Source: Luzula sylvatica
Lineage: Eukaryota; Streptophyta; Magnoliopsida; Poales; Juncaceae
Reading direction: 5' to 3'
Length of the DNA stretch: 64,000 nucleotides
Assembly: GCA_946800325.1 (NCBI GenBank)
Contig: OX326956.1
Span: forward strand, 47,787,052 to 47,851,051
Part shown: positions 25,230 through 35,966 of the stretch, one piece after another
Layout: every line of letters begins with the position of its first letter
How positions within the stretch are numbered: the first letter of the stretch is position 1
The notes under the pieces: model-generated
What the model was told of the DNA's origin: nothing
The model's database searches: none
What the model saw: only the letters and a program-made list of their open reading frames with translations
Program-made: the position numbers and the translations under genes

Positions 25230-25850
25230 AAGTAGAAATCATGTTTCTACCATCCCTTGTAAGTTTTTTTTTTACTCTTTTATTAGTTTTAAATAAGTTA
25301 CAATTAAGTTAATTAGTTATTTTTGAATGATATTTGTGGATAAATTATGTTAGTTTGTTAAATTAGATATTTTAGACTTTTTTATATTTTCAATTAGTTA
25401 TTTTAAATTATTTGGAATAAAATATTATTTTATATATATTATTATTTAATAATATAATATAATTAGTATTCTTATTGTTATTATATTATTACTATTATAT
25501 TATAATTATATTATATTACTATATTATTATTATTATTATTTAATATATATCATTTATTTATTTTGAAATTAAAATTATTATTTACCGGGTAATCCGACGT
25601 TTTCAGATAAGTTCATACATTTTAGGCAGTCAAGAACATATTGACATAAAATGTGATGCCTCTTAAAGTCCACTTTGCTCGTGACTCAACTAAAAAAACT
25701 AGAGATATGGTTTCAAGTCCGATTAGGAATTTCTCATGTGTGCTACCGCCATATCTCTAGATTTGGATCTGGTGAAAGAAATAATGAGATAATAAAGTAC
25801 GAACAAGACAAAATCCGAGGAAATCAAGTGAAAAACCAGGCCGGTATAAT
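25230..25850. other. AT-rich intergenic
   Basis: Mostly TTA/TTAATA-rich sequence with no gene recognised. Confidence 0.4.
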
Positions 25851-25853
25851 TGG

Positions 25854-26203
25854 TTGTTTCGGTCCGGATTTTTCAATAGACTCGCATGTTTAATTTTTTT
25901 ACGATTCATTTGTGTTTCGGTCCCGATTTTTCAATAGACTGACAGGTTCAATTTTTTTTACGATTCATTTGTGTTTCGGACCGGATTTTTCAATAGACTA
26001 GTAGGTTCAATTTTTTTACGATTCATTTGTGTTTCGGTCCGGATTTTTCAATAGACTGGCAGGTTCAATTTTTTTACAATTCATTTGTGTTTCGGTCCGG
26101 ATTTTTCAATAGACTGGCAGGTTCAATTATTTTTGCGATTCATTTGTGTTTCGGTCCGGATTTTCAATAGACTGGCATGTTCAATTATTTTACGATTCAT
26201 TTG
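25854..26203. repeat. Tandem array, six copies of a 58 bp unit
   Basis: Six head-to-tail units share TGTTTCGGTCCGGATTTT, then CAATAGACTGGCAGGTTCAA, then TTTACGATTCATTT. Copies differ by a few substitutions and one-base indels in T-runs. It lies just before a TATAAATAGAGG word at 26350, so it could be part of a retrotransposon LTR, but no matching second LTR was found. Confidence 0.88.
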
Positions 26204-27135
26204 CAAATCCGATCTAATAATGAAATCAAATATTTTTTGGGTCTGCATCCGATTCTTTGGTCAAACCAGTCGCAAAACACTGGTTCGAACGCACAATGAT
26301 GCTACAAGAATTTCATATAATTACTTCTTTATCTTTATCTCCTATCTTGGTTATAAATAGAGGGCCTTTCCTTCTTTTCGAAACACAATACCTAAAGTTT
26401 TGGCCGCCAAAATTCCTCGAGAACAAGAGAGAAAGTTGAGGATATTCTAGCGAATTAATTTGTCGAGTCTGTAGAAGTTGAGACTATAACTTGATATAAT
26501 TTATGGTCTTCCATAAAGTTCATAAAAGATCTCGACAGAAGTCGAAACAAAATGAGATTTTAAAAGTAGTAATGGATCTTGACAATATTGTTTGAGGGGG
26601 TTGTCAAAAAATAATTATGGAAATAACGTTACAAACAAATTTAGGGGAGGCAAAATAAAAATCTACAGACTTATAATACAAATTTAGGGGAGGCAAAATA
26701 ATTATTAATCTTATTTATAAAGTTTATAAAAATGACGACATGAGAATGAGCCACGTATGCAATAAATAATTTGATCCACTAATGTTAATTAAGTAGTCAT
26801 TATTTGATCCATTAAAAATAATTTGACCTACTAAATGCTAATTAAGTGATCATTATTTGATTAACAAAAAGAAAATCAATGATTATTAATTTGTATTGTT
26901 ATTATTAACCGTACATTTTTTCAAGAAATTATTAAAATATATAATTCCAAAGAAATCTTTGCTTACTAGAGAGTCACGTCATCATGTTAGTCCGGATCGT
27001 TTGATCTTGATAAAAATGTTCAAATTAGTCGGTTCTTTATTTGAACGTGGTCCATATAAACTAGCTAATGTTAAAATTGCACAAGCCTAGGTCCGTTGCG
27101 GACCAAATCCATTCATATTTTTTTTTCTGGATTAA
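26204..27135. other. Intergenic, possible LTR remnant
   Basis: A TATA-like TTATAAATAGAGGGCC at 26350-26365 and a duplicated AAATTTAGGGGAGGCAAAAT at 26637-26701 are the only structures. No primer-binding site or pol domains were seen. Confidence 0.3.
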
Positions 27136-27139
27136 ATAT

Positions 27140-28022
27140 GAGAAATTTTCAAAAAAAAAAATCCAATTTTTTTTTGGATATTGTAAAAAACCTCCTATAT
27201 TTTTGAAAACTCCAAAAAAATCACTCTACCAAACTTTTATTTCAAATACCCCCTATAGGGGTTAAAACTAACCATAGACGGTGTTAAAAAAAATTATCCA
27301 AAATACTTTTCTATTTACATATATAGTTATTAAAAAAATGTTATTTTCATAAATTTGAAAAAAGTCCTAAAAAAATATGGCATATAATAATTTAAAAAAA
27401 AAAATTGTTATATGTTATATTTATATAATTTAATATTTCATACATTATATATATTTGACTTTTATATATTTTTTTTCTGAAAAACTAACGTAAAATCATA
27501 ATAAGTTGAACAACAATCTTAAAATAACACCTTGAAAATATTTAAAAAATAAAATATCAACAAACTACTAACAAAATGCATAAAAGGAGAATGAAAATAA
27601 AATAATTAGATGTTTAATAAGATATTTTTCTATCAATATATTGTCAAGGTGTTTATCTATTGTGGTTTATTTTATTATTATATGATGTTAGTTTTTCTTG
27701 AATAATAAATGAAATATTAAAATTATATAAACACAACAGGTAATAATTTTATTTTTTTGAAATCACTACATGTTAATAAATGTTAATAAATTTTCTTAAA
27801 ATTAATAAAAAAATAGCAAAAATAATAATTAATGATTACATATAAAAGTAGAAGGGCATGTTGGCCAAAAAAATTAGTTAATATCATACATGGTTAGTTT
27901 TAATCCCCATAGGGGATATTTTAGAATAAATGTTTGGTAGAAGATTTTTTTTTTTGAGTTTCCAAAAAGACAGTTTATTTTACAATGTCCAAAAAAGTTA
28001 GAGGTTTTTTTGAAAATTTCCT
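27140..28022. mobile_element. ~880 bp non-autonomous element with ~180 bp terminal inverted repeats
   Basis: The left arm (27140-27320) and right arm (27845-28022) are inverted copies sharing GAAATTTTCAAAAAAA at the tips, then TTTTTGGA(T/C)ATTGTAAAA, CTACCAAAC(T/A)TTTATT, CCCCTATAGGGG, and TAAAACTAACCAT. The interior is AT-rich without open frames. It is related to the element at 16140-17042 through the CTCCAAAAAAA and AATACCCCCTA blocks. Target-site duplication not found. Confidence 0.62.
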
Positions 28023-28450
28023 ACACCCAACTATATTTTTCTTTCTTCATTTTTTCGGCGGCTAAACCTAACGAGGCAAATAAGAGCTATGGTTGAGGCG
28101 ATTTCAAACGTGGAGATAATGGTAGGCGAGGTCTAGACGGACGAAGAAGAAAAACGATATTATTGATACAGAAAGAGAGTGATGGAGACGGCAAGAGCGA
28201 GTTACTATGAATGTTTCGATTTTTGTTTAATGCATGACTTTTCGTAACAACATAAGCAATATCGCAAATAAAGAAATTTAAACAAAATATATCATAAAAA
28301 ATACCAAAAAAAGACATGAATACACAACGAAAAACTATACTCAATCACAACAACCATGTACAAAAAACAAATACTTGAGAAATAAAAAAAGAAGTAAAAA
28401 TCAAGATAAAAAAAATGACATACAAAAAAATCACGATAAACTTGAAAATA
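28023..28450. other. Intergenic, possible interior of a Helitron
   Basis: No gene was recognised. The stretch leads into a Helitron-like 3' end at 28479 and may be its interior; the matching 5' end was not identified. Confidence 0.3.
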
Positions 28451-28479
28451 TCCGTGCAATTGTGCGGGCAAAAAGCTAG
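28451..28479 (+). mobile_element. Helitron-like 3' terminus (+ strand)
   Basis: A short imperfect hairpin (CCGTGCAATTGTGCGG, with two G-T pairs) is followed by CAAAAAG and then CTAG, with T as the next base. A 16-20 base hairpin about 10 bases before CTRR next to T is the plant Helitron 3' end. The 5' TC end upstream was not identified. Confidence 0.55.
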
Positions 28480-28561
28480 TTGTGATATAATTCTTAGTGA
28501 AATTTTGAATTGATATTGATTAGGCTTGAAATGATTTTAAATTGTTCGAATATGTATTGGA

Positions 28562-28593
28562 CTAGGAGCATACTCGCGCTACGCGGCGAGAAT
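28562..28593 (-). mobile_element. Helitron-like 3' terminus (- strand)
   Basis: On the minus strand the hairpin CTCGCCGCGTAGCGCGAG is followed by TATGCTC and CTAG, then T. The element would extend to the right. Its 5' end was not found. It faces the plus-strand terminus at 28479 across 82 bases. Confidence 0.55.
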
Positions 28594-28599
28594 GTTAAT

Positions 28600-30500
28600 T
28601 ATGTTTTTCATTGTAATACAAAGTACATATAAATATTATAATATTGATAAATTCATTTCATAAGATAATTATTTGAACTAATTTGTTTATGATTATATAT
28701 ATGTTTTACAATATTTTACATTATGATGACAATAAATTTTATTTTTTTAATTAAATAATAACTATATTAATGACATTGTATAATAATAATATAAGAGGTA
28801 AAACACGATTTTACAAAAAAACATAGCAAATATTAAACCAATTGATACATCAATAAAATTCAAGAATTAAAATTCATTTAAAGAATTATGAACCAATTAT
28901 TTAAACTCACCAAAATCCGATTCATGAAAATCTTACTCAAAATAATCAAATAATCAAATAATCATAAACCATTATTGATTGATTCGAGTATCAAATGACG
29001 AGATAAAAATTAGGAAAAATAATTATAAACCAATTAAATTCCCTAATTAATTTTCGATCTATAAAACACGATCGTTTTAATAGAAAGATTTATCATATCT
29101 TTAAGAGCTTGATTTCTAAATTCATCAATAAATGAAAACATCAAAATTCTCCTAATGGAATTACTCTCTTTTCATGACCAAAAATTCAACGAGTTTTATC
29201 AAGAAAGATCGTAAAGAAATACCCATATAAGTTTAATTCCAACTTACTTTAATTGATACTTATTCAATCAATAATTCTTTGGGTACAACTTCTAATCCCC
29301 TTTATAAAAACCACCACTAAAATCCCCCAACATAGTCAGGAAAAGAAGTACTACCTCCGAGATCAGATCTGTATGCGAAATAGTAGAACCTCATCATCCA
29401 GTTGGAGAATCGAGTACAGATCTACGAGCTACAAGGTTAAAAGAAGAGAACACCATTGCTTACGTGGTGGCTTGCTCCCTTGCCGTTTAATCCCCGTTCT
29501 TGAAAAGGTTTTCTCTTTTTCGTTCAATTTTAGATTTAACGAAGGATTTTTTTGCTATTTCTCCTTCTATTCTATTACTTTCTGAATTTTATGAATGGAT
29601 CTTTTTTATAAGGTGGATTGAAGAAAGACGAGTTGATTTTAAGAGTTGCAATTTCTCCGTTTATTCAGAAGTTCGAAAAATTCTAAACATCTTCGCTTTG
29701 TGTTTAATTAATCGAGTTCTTAAAGATATCAAGTAGTAATTTGAGTATCAAGATTTATCATATCTTGAAGAAAAAAACCAGTAGTAATTCAAAAGCATAA
29801 TCTCCAAACTTTGTAAGTGATTTTATTTACATTCTAATCCTCTAATTTTGATTCATGATGCTAATTCGATCTTTGGTCTCGAATTCAAAAAAGGCGCCCC
29901 TTCATTTTGCTGGAATTGCAAAAAAAGGCCCCTGCCTTATGTCACAAATTGCAAAAGGCCCCATAGTGGTTTTAATAATTTTGATATTATGTGGGATTTA
30001 TCTCAATTCTCAATAATATTTTTGTGTTTAATTTTAGACATTCTGCCAGATGTATATTTTTGGGATGTTATTCGAAGAGGGACTAGGCAAAATCGATTCA
30101 ATTTCAGAGTTAATTTGGTAGAACACGAGGTTGCTCAGTACGTTCGAAGAGTGACTCGGCAACAACAGGTGCGTTTTGATCTCAGCGTCCCTGCATTTTT
30201 ACTAAAAGGCTCTTGTATTAATGATTGGGTCAATTAAAAAAAAACTATTTAAATTTAATTTCTTTGAATTTTTTTATATAGGGAGCCAGCCCTTGATCGC
30301 ATGAAGTTCTCGACTATCAAAGCGCATCTTGAGGCCACACCAATCATTTAGTTCCAATCTATATATTTAATTTTAATTTGTTTTGTCTCTCTGTGTTCGT
30401 GCTTGTATATGTGTATGTGTGTCAGTGAGTATCAGAGTATGTAATGTGTGTGTGTGTGTCTTTTGTGTTTGTTTATTTTGCAGGTGTGCGCGAGGGGGAA
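28600..30500. other. AT-rich intergenic with an unassigned frame
   Basis: Mostly AT-rich. A plus-strand frame at 29848-30237 (129 codons) contains WDVIRRGTRQNRFNFRV and EHEVAQYVRRVTRQQQ, which look less random than the surroundings, but I recognise no family and no exon partners. It could be a decayed exon or an accident. GT/TG-rich DNA at 30400-30470 precedes the minisatellite. Confidence 0.3.
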
Positions 30501-32050
30501 GGCACTGTTGTATAATCTTAGGCAGCGACCAAAAGTAAACGGCAATAAAGCATAATCTTTGGCAGCGACCAAAAGTAAACGGTACTAAAGCGTCATTTTT
30601 GGCAGCGAAAGAGTGTAGAAGTAACTGAAAACTTAATTTTTGGCAGCGAAAAAGAGAAAATGGCACTAAAACTTATTTTTGGCAGCCAAAAAAGTAATGA
30701 CAATAAAAGTTATTTTTGGCAGCGAAAGGAGGAAACGGCACTAATACTTTTTTTTGGCTGAGGAAACAAAACAAACTTGATTTGAGAGCAAAAACAGAAA
30801 CTTGCTTTTTGGCAGCGAAAAGGGGAAATGACACTAATAATAGGCAGCGAGAAAAAGAGAACGGCACTAAAACTTCATTTATGACAGCAAAAAAGGGAAC
30901 TGACACTAAAACACCATATTGGGCAGCGAAAAGTAGAAATTGGCACTAATACTAATGGCAGCGAGAAGAGAAAAGGTACTAAAAGCAATATTTGGTAGCT
31001 AAAAGAGAAAATGACACTAAAACTTAATTTTTGGTAGCGAAAAAATGAGACTAAAAGTTTTCTTTGACAGCGAAAAGGTGAAGGCACTAAAACTTTATTT
31101 TTGACAGAAAAAAGAGCAAGTAAAACTTCATTACTGGTAGCGATAAAATGAAACCGGTTTTAAAACTTCATAATTGGCAGCGTAAAAGATAAATGGCACT
31201 AATAGTTTCTTTTAGCAGCGAAAAAGAGAAAGGCACTAGAAGTATCCATGCGCAGCGAAAAAGAGAAAATGGCAATAATAAAAAATATTGGCAGCAAAAA
31301 GTAAAAGGCACTATAAGTTTTCTTTGGCAGCGACAAGGGGAAAGACACTAAAACTTCATTTTTGACAGCCAAAAAAGGAAATGCTGCTAAAACTTCATAA
31401 CTTGTAACGAAAATTAGAAACCGTTACTAAACTTCATAATTGACAGCAGAAAATGAAAGACACTAATAGTTTCTTTCTGCGGCGATAAAGGAAAAAAGAC
31501 ACTAAAAGTCTCTTTATGCAGCGAAAAAGATAAAATGGCAATAAAACTTTTTATTGGCAACAAATAAGAAAAGTCAATAAAGTCTAAAAGTTTTCTTTGG
31601 CAGCGAAAAGGGGAACAAGAAAATGGCACTAAAACTTATTTTAGCAGCAAAAATAGTAAAAAGGCACTAAAACTTTGTATTGGCAGCGAAAAGAAAAGGT
31701 AGTAAAAGTTATCTTTGGCAGCGAAAATGGGAAAGGCACTAAAACTTTATTTTTGACAACCAAAAAGGGGAAATGGCACTAAAATTTATTATTGGCAGAG
31801 ATAAATAGATATAGGCACTAAAACATATAATTGGCAGCGAAAAGAGAAAACGGTACTAAAAGTTTCTTTTGGCAACCAAAAAGAGAAAAGGCACTATAAT
31901 TTTCTTTTATCAGCGAAAAGGTAAAAATGGCACTAAACTTATTTTTTGGCAGCAAAAAAAAAGAAATGGCGCTAAACTTATTGTTGGCAGCAAAAAAAGG
32001 CACTAAAAGTTTTCTTTGGCTGCGAAAGGGGGAAAGGCACCAAAGTGTGT
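30501..32050. repeat. Minisatellite: about 40 copies of a ~38 bp unit
   Basis: A long head-to-tail array of diverged units of 32-45 bases. A typical unit reads GGCAGCGAAAAAGAGAAAA, then TGGCACTAAAACTT, then CATTTTT. The two words GGCAGCGAAAA and GGCACTAAAA are kept in most copies, while the spacer varies. Stop codons are frequent and unit length changes break any frame, so it is not coding despite several open stretches (for example 30673-30906 and 31414-31629). The first units carry GACCAAAAGTAAACGG and differ from the rest. Confidence 0.92.
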
Positions 32051-32540
32051 AGCAAGTAAAGACTAGAGTGATTTCTGACCCGCTGCACTGCTGTACGGTA
32101 TTTAATTTGCTGCAGATGATCTGAGTGAGTGAATTACACCTTTCAGCAGTTGTCTTTGGTGAAATGAGTCAGATTTGACCCATGTGCGTCCATTTGTGTA
32201 ACGAGTCACGCCCTTTGACCCGTTTGGAATAAAAGCTCGATTTCTCTCTCATGCTTCCATCAAATATCAATATATGATATATCAAATCGATCGGGAAGAC
32301 TTGACGGTTCCATCAACGGTCCTGGTTTTCTGAGAATTTGTACTTTTCACCTGACATTAACACAAAAACACATGTTAAAGTATTTTATCTCAATAAATTG
32401 TAATTATGAAAATTTGTTATACTTTAATCATGTTTATGTATTTAAATTTTTTATTTTGTGTATATAAAAGGCGATGAAAAATCCCTTCACGATTAGTTTC
32501 TCCTTCTATTTCTCTTGAAAGTTAACGACCTGTCACTCCC
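32051..32540. other. Intergenic downstream of the minisatellite
   Basis: Contains GACCCGTTTGGAATAAAAGC (32218-32237) and TATAAAAGGCGATG at 32464-32477, which could be a promoter-like site. No gene follows either, so no call is made. Confidence 0.3.
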
Positions 32541-32543
32541 TTG

Positions 32544-32544
<1 letters not shown>

Positions 32545-32625
<81 letters not shown>
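32545..32625. repeat. (TA)n microsatellite
   Basis: About 40 uninterrupted TA units. Confidence 0.97.
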
Positions 32626-32632
<7 letters not shown>

Positions 32633-32851
32633 TTTCAATATTCTGTTAATGAAGTTAACAAATATATGAGAAAACAGAAAGTCAAGAAACAGTGGAGTCT
32701 CTATCGTTCCGCTCTAAGAGTCGAATGCAGACTCCTCCATAGAAAGAAACTACCATTGCAATACGACTCGAAAAAAATATTTTATATATATTAATCACCA
32801 GTTTAAAATGTACAGTGTGTATTTAATATTTCATGTTACATATAAAAATAA

Positions 32852-33102
32852 GAGTAGTGATGTACATCTCCTAATACTCTCCCTCAAGAACCATGATGAC
32901 GTGAATATGATTTAACATCTTAAAAATTAACACATAAATACATGATTTCACATCTTAATTTATGGTTGATTATCTTAATTTATGATTGAACATCAAATTA
33001 ACATGTCAAATCATGAGTTAAAATGTTAAATCTTAATATGATAAACTATATACACGTCATCAAGGCTTAGGGAGAGAGGTGGGAGTATGTCCACCATTTT
33101 CC
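32852..33102. mobile_element. Mutator-like MITE, family A copy 1 (9 bp TSD)
   Basis: A 251-base element flanked by the exact 9 bp direct repeat TAAAAATAA (32843-32851 and 33103-33111). Ends are GAGTAGTGATGTACATC on the left and, inverted, GGAAAATGGTGGACATAC on the right, an imperfect terminal inverted repeat. Two more copies lie at 35119-35371 and 54226-54467. The interior repeats short (A/T)TTATGGTT and TTAACA words. A 9 bp TSD points to the Mutator superfamily. Confidence 0.85.
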
Positions 33103-33731
33103 TAAAAATAATTAATTGATAAACAATGAGAGAGATGAGTACATAATTACATCATACAAGGTCAAAAAATGCATGCAATGCAAAATGCTTCAAATCAATT
33201 ACATAGAGAATATATGTGCACATGGGCCAATGTAGACATATTGCCAGAAAGAATGCACATGTTTGATGTTTCAACTACCATTCCGTACTTACATCCTGTT
33301 TGTATACCGACACATATATGGGCTATTTTCATCAGTATTCTACAGGTACCGGTATGTGTTCACAGTTAATTAAGGTGGTACCAGTATGAACTGTATATAC
33401 TCTTTCTCATACGCGTTGAGTTAATTAAGGTGGTACCAGTATGAATTGTATATTATATACTTCTCGAGGCAAGAGTATCTGGATGGCGATTTGATGATTA
33501 GGAGTTCGTATTTTATAATTTTTTGCTTTTGTTTCGGTACTTTAATCCCTGATTTTGACATATTTTCGAAAATGACATTTCCGTGCAATAATTAACTATG
33601 CGACTAAATACTAATGTTCGATTCTTGAATTTCTTACTAGAAATTCAGAATGTGAATTGGGTCACATTTGTGAATATTCTACTGCTACTGCAATATAGGC
33701 ACACATAAAATTCTGAATTTCTGATGAGTAC

Positions 33732-33732
<1 letters not shown>

Positions 33733-33797
<65 letters not shown>
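33733..33797. repeat. (ATT)n microsatellite
   Basis: About 21 ATT units, followed after ATCGATCAAAT by a second short run (33806-33822), suggesting an internal duplication. Confidence 0.95.
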
Positions 33798-33822
33798 CGA
33801 TCAAATATTATTATTATTATTA

Positions 33823-34420
33823 TCGATCAAATGCATAATACTTGTCAGTATTACTAATTTGTTGGAATGTTAAATTTATTATTGAAGATCTGGGACCAGA
33901 GTCCATTGTCATGTCCCAATCCCAATCAATCATGAATTATTGGTGCTTCAACAACAATGACTATATAACAAGTTAATCTAAAGCCCTCATGGGTGTTGCT
34001 ATGGAGCTCCAACCATGTCTGCAGATCATTCTCGCATTAGCATACCGAGCGGCAATTTAGAAATCATTTTGCCACGGCTCTGCTCTACATTCAGGACATA
34101 ATAGAAAATAATGATTTCAAAATATATAATTGATTTAACTTTATATTTTATGTCCGAATTCGTTTCGTGTAGTTAATTTTTTATGTCCTTGATACTTAGA
34201 TTGTGGATAACACTGATTAAAAATTCAAAGAATTATTGTTCTATTTTGAGAAGAAAATGAATGATCTCTAATTACAGTACACTTGAAGACGTAATTCATT
34301 TATTGGCATAAAGCTCTACATTTTTTTACTCGTGTTATATAGCCAAAGTTTTGAGGCTATCACAACCTGTAATGCAAGTTGAGCAAAATATATTTGCGTT
34401 AATTTGTAGTAAAGTGATAG
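33823..34420. other. Upstream region of the first FLA gene
   Basis: AT-rich DNA that should include the distal promoter of the FLA gene at 34591. No frame of interest. GATTTAAC/ATTGATTTAAC and CACTTGAAG words are present but not interpretable by eye. Confidence 0.35.
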
Positions 34421-34426
34421 ATGCAC

Positions 34427-34436
34427 CTATAAATGG
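34427..34436 (+). promoter_or_regulatory. TATA box of the first FLA gene
   Basis: CTATAAATGG lies 155 bases before the ATG at 34591, followed by a CT-rich leader (CACCCTTCTTCCCCTCCTCC and CTCCTCTCTCTTC) typical of plant 5' UTRs. The second FLA gene has a TTTATAA at the same distance from its ATG. Confidence 0.6.
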
Positions 34437-34590
34437 CCACCAATTTTTGCATAATTGCAAATTTTGCCAGCTCATTCCACCCTTCTTCCCCTCCTCCTTT
34501 GTCTCCCATTGTACACTACAAAACCTCACTCATTCCTCTCCTCTCTCTTCACACTACACACAAAACCCTAATTAAACTCAAAAGTCATCA

Positions 34591-35966
34591 ATGGCATTCT
34601 CATCCTCATCACTCTCCCTCCTGATCCTATCTTCTTTCTTCCTCCTCCTTGCGGGAACCACCCACGCACAACTCGCCACACCAGTTGCACCAGGTCCAAC
34701 AGCCGGACCATTAAATCTAACCGCCATTCTAAGCAAAGGTGGCCAATTCACGACTCTTTTACGCCTTTTAGATGAAACCCAAGTAGGCGAACAAATAACA
34801 AGCCAGCTCAATAATTCTTTCGATGGTCTAACGCTATTCGCACCCACAGATAATGCATTTAACCAGCTAAAAGCCGGTACATTGAATACCTTGACCTCAC
34901 AGGAACAGGTCGAACTCATCTTGTATCACGTTCTTCCTCGGTTTTACAGCCTAACCACCTTTCAGACTGCGAGTAACCCGCTACGCACTCAGGCTTCTGG
35001 CAGTGACGGAGTTTACACTTTTAATGTCACTAGCACTACAAATCAGGTTGTTATTGATTTATTTAATCTAATTAATCAATCAGAATTTAATATTTTAAGA
35101 GAATTCTATTATTTCTGTGAGTAGTGATGTACACCCTCTAGAACTCTTCCCCACACCTCTTAATGACATGACATGATTTTTAAATTTTAAATTTAACACA
35201 TTAATGCATGGTTTAACACCTTAATTTATGATTTAACCATTCTAATGTATGGTTTAAGAACTCAATTATAATGTCAAATCATGAATTAAAGTGTTAATCT
35301 TAAAGTGTTAAATCTTAATCACGTCATCAATTCTTTTGGAGGAGACTTTAATGATAGGTCCAACATTTTCCTATTTATATTGGATAAAATACAGAATAAA
35401 TACTGAGCATGACATTTTTTTTGGTCAAAATATTTGGGCTTCTCGTTTAAAACAGAGAAGCTTCTTAGTCTCTTATTAATTTGATTTCAACGAAAATTAA
35501 ATTCATGACATATGATTTATTGTGGTATGTACTCAATAACTTAAACTATGAACTATGAGCTTATTACCAAGTTTCTCCGAACCGGCATGAAGCCCATATA
35601 TGACCACTAGACTCTTATATGCTAATATTTTTTCTTTTAAACTAAACACAGGTGAATGTCTCAACAGGAGTAAACGACACGCCAGTAAACAGCGTTCTCT
35701 ACTCGGAATTCCCTCTCTCGGTCTACTCCGTCGACAGCGTCCTCTTGCCGACCGAGCTCTTCGGACCAACACCACCGACGGCAGCCCCTTCACCGTCGCC
35801 ATTGCCGAAGTCTAAGAAGAAGAGTCCAACTGCTTCTTCTTCTGCATCCGTGCCTAGCTCATCGGTCGATGCCGATAGTAGTACTTCGGATGCCCATTCG
35901 GTCTCTTCTTGTTTGGGTCTAGTTCTTGGATTTGGATTTGTTGGTGCTCTCAATTTCTTGTTTTGA
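34591..35966 (+). CDS. FLA: Fasciclin-like arabinogalactan protein, copy 1 (single FAS1 domain)
   Basis: A GPI-anchored cell-surface glycoprotein of the FLA11/12 type, linked in other plants to secondary wall and stem mechanics. Exons 34591-35046 and 35652-35966 join in phase 0 to 256 residues. Signal peptide: residues 1-26, ending THAQ. An AGP glycomodule ([11 protein letters not shown]) precedes one fasciclin domain with both family motifs: H1 [12 protein letters not shown] and H2 [12 protein letters not shown]. After the domain come [14 protein letters not shown], a second glycomodule ([13 protein letters not shown]), a Ser-rich region and a hydrophobic GPI-signal tail ([18 protein letters not shown]). 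The intron splits the FAS1 domain after TSTTNQ and is 605 bases long; 253 of those are a MITE (35119-35371). The paralogue at 38.0 kb has its intron at the same position. No broken exon seen. Confidence 0.9.
35119..35371. mobile_element. Mutator-like MITE, family A copy 2, inside the FLA intron
   Basis: A 253-base copy with ends GAGTAGTGATGTACACC and (inverted) GGAAAATGTTGGACCTA. The flanking 9-mers TATTTCTGT (35110-35118) and TATTTATAT (35372-35380) match at 7 of 9, as expected for an older insertion. It makes up over 40 % of the intron. Confidence 0.78.

Noticed and set aside
30673..31629. Several open frames within the minisatellite
   Set aside because: They are readings of the repeat; unit lengths change frame and stops are frequent.
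34335..34919. Minus-strand frames over FLA copy 1
   Set aside because: Shadows of the FLA coding exon and promoter.
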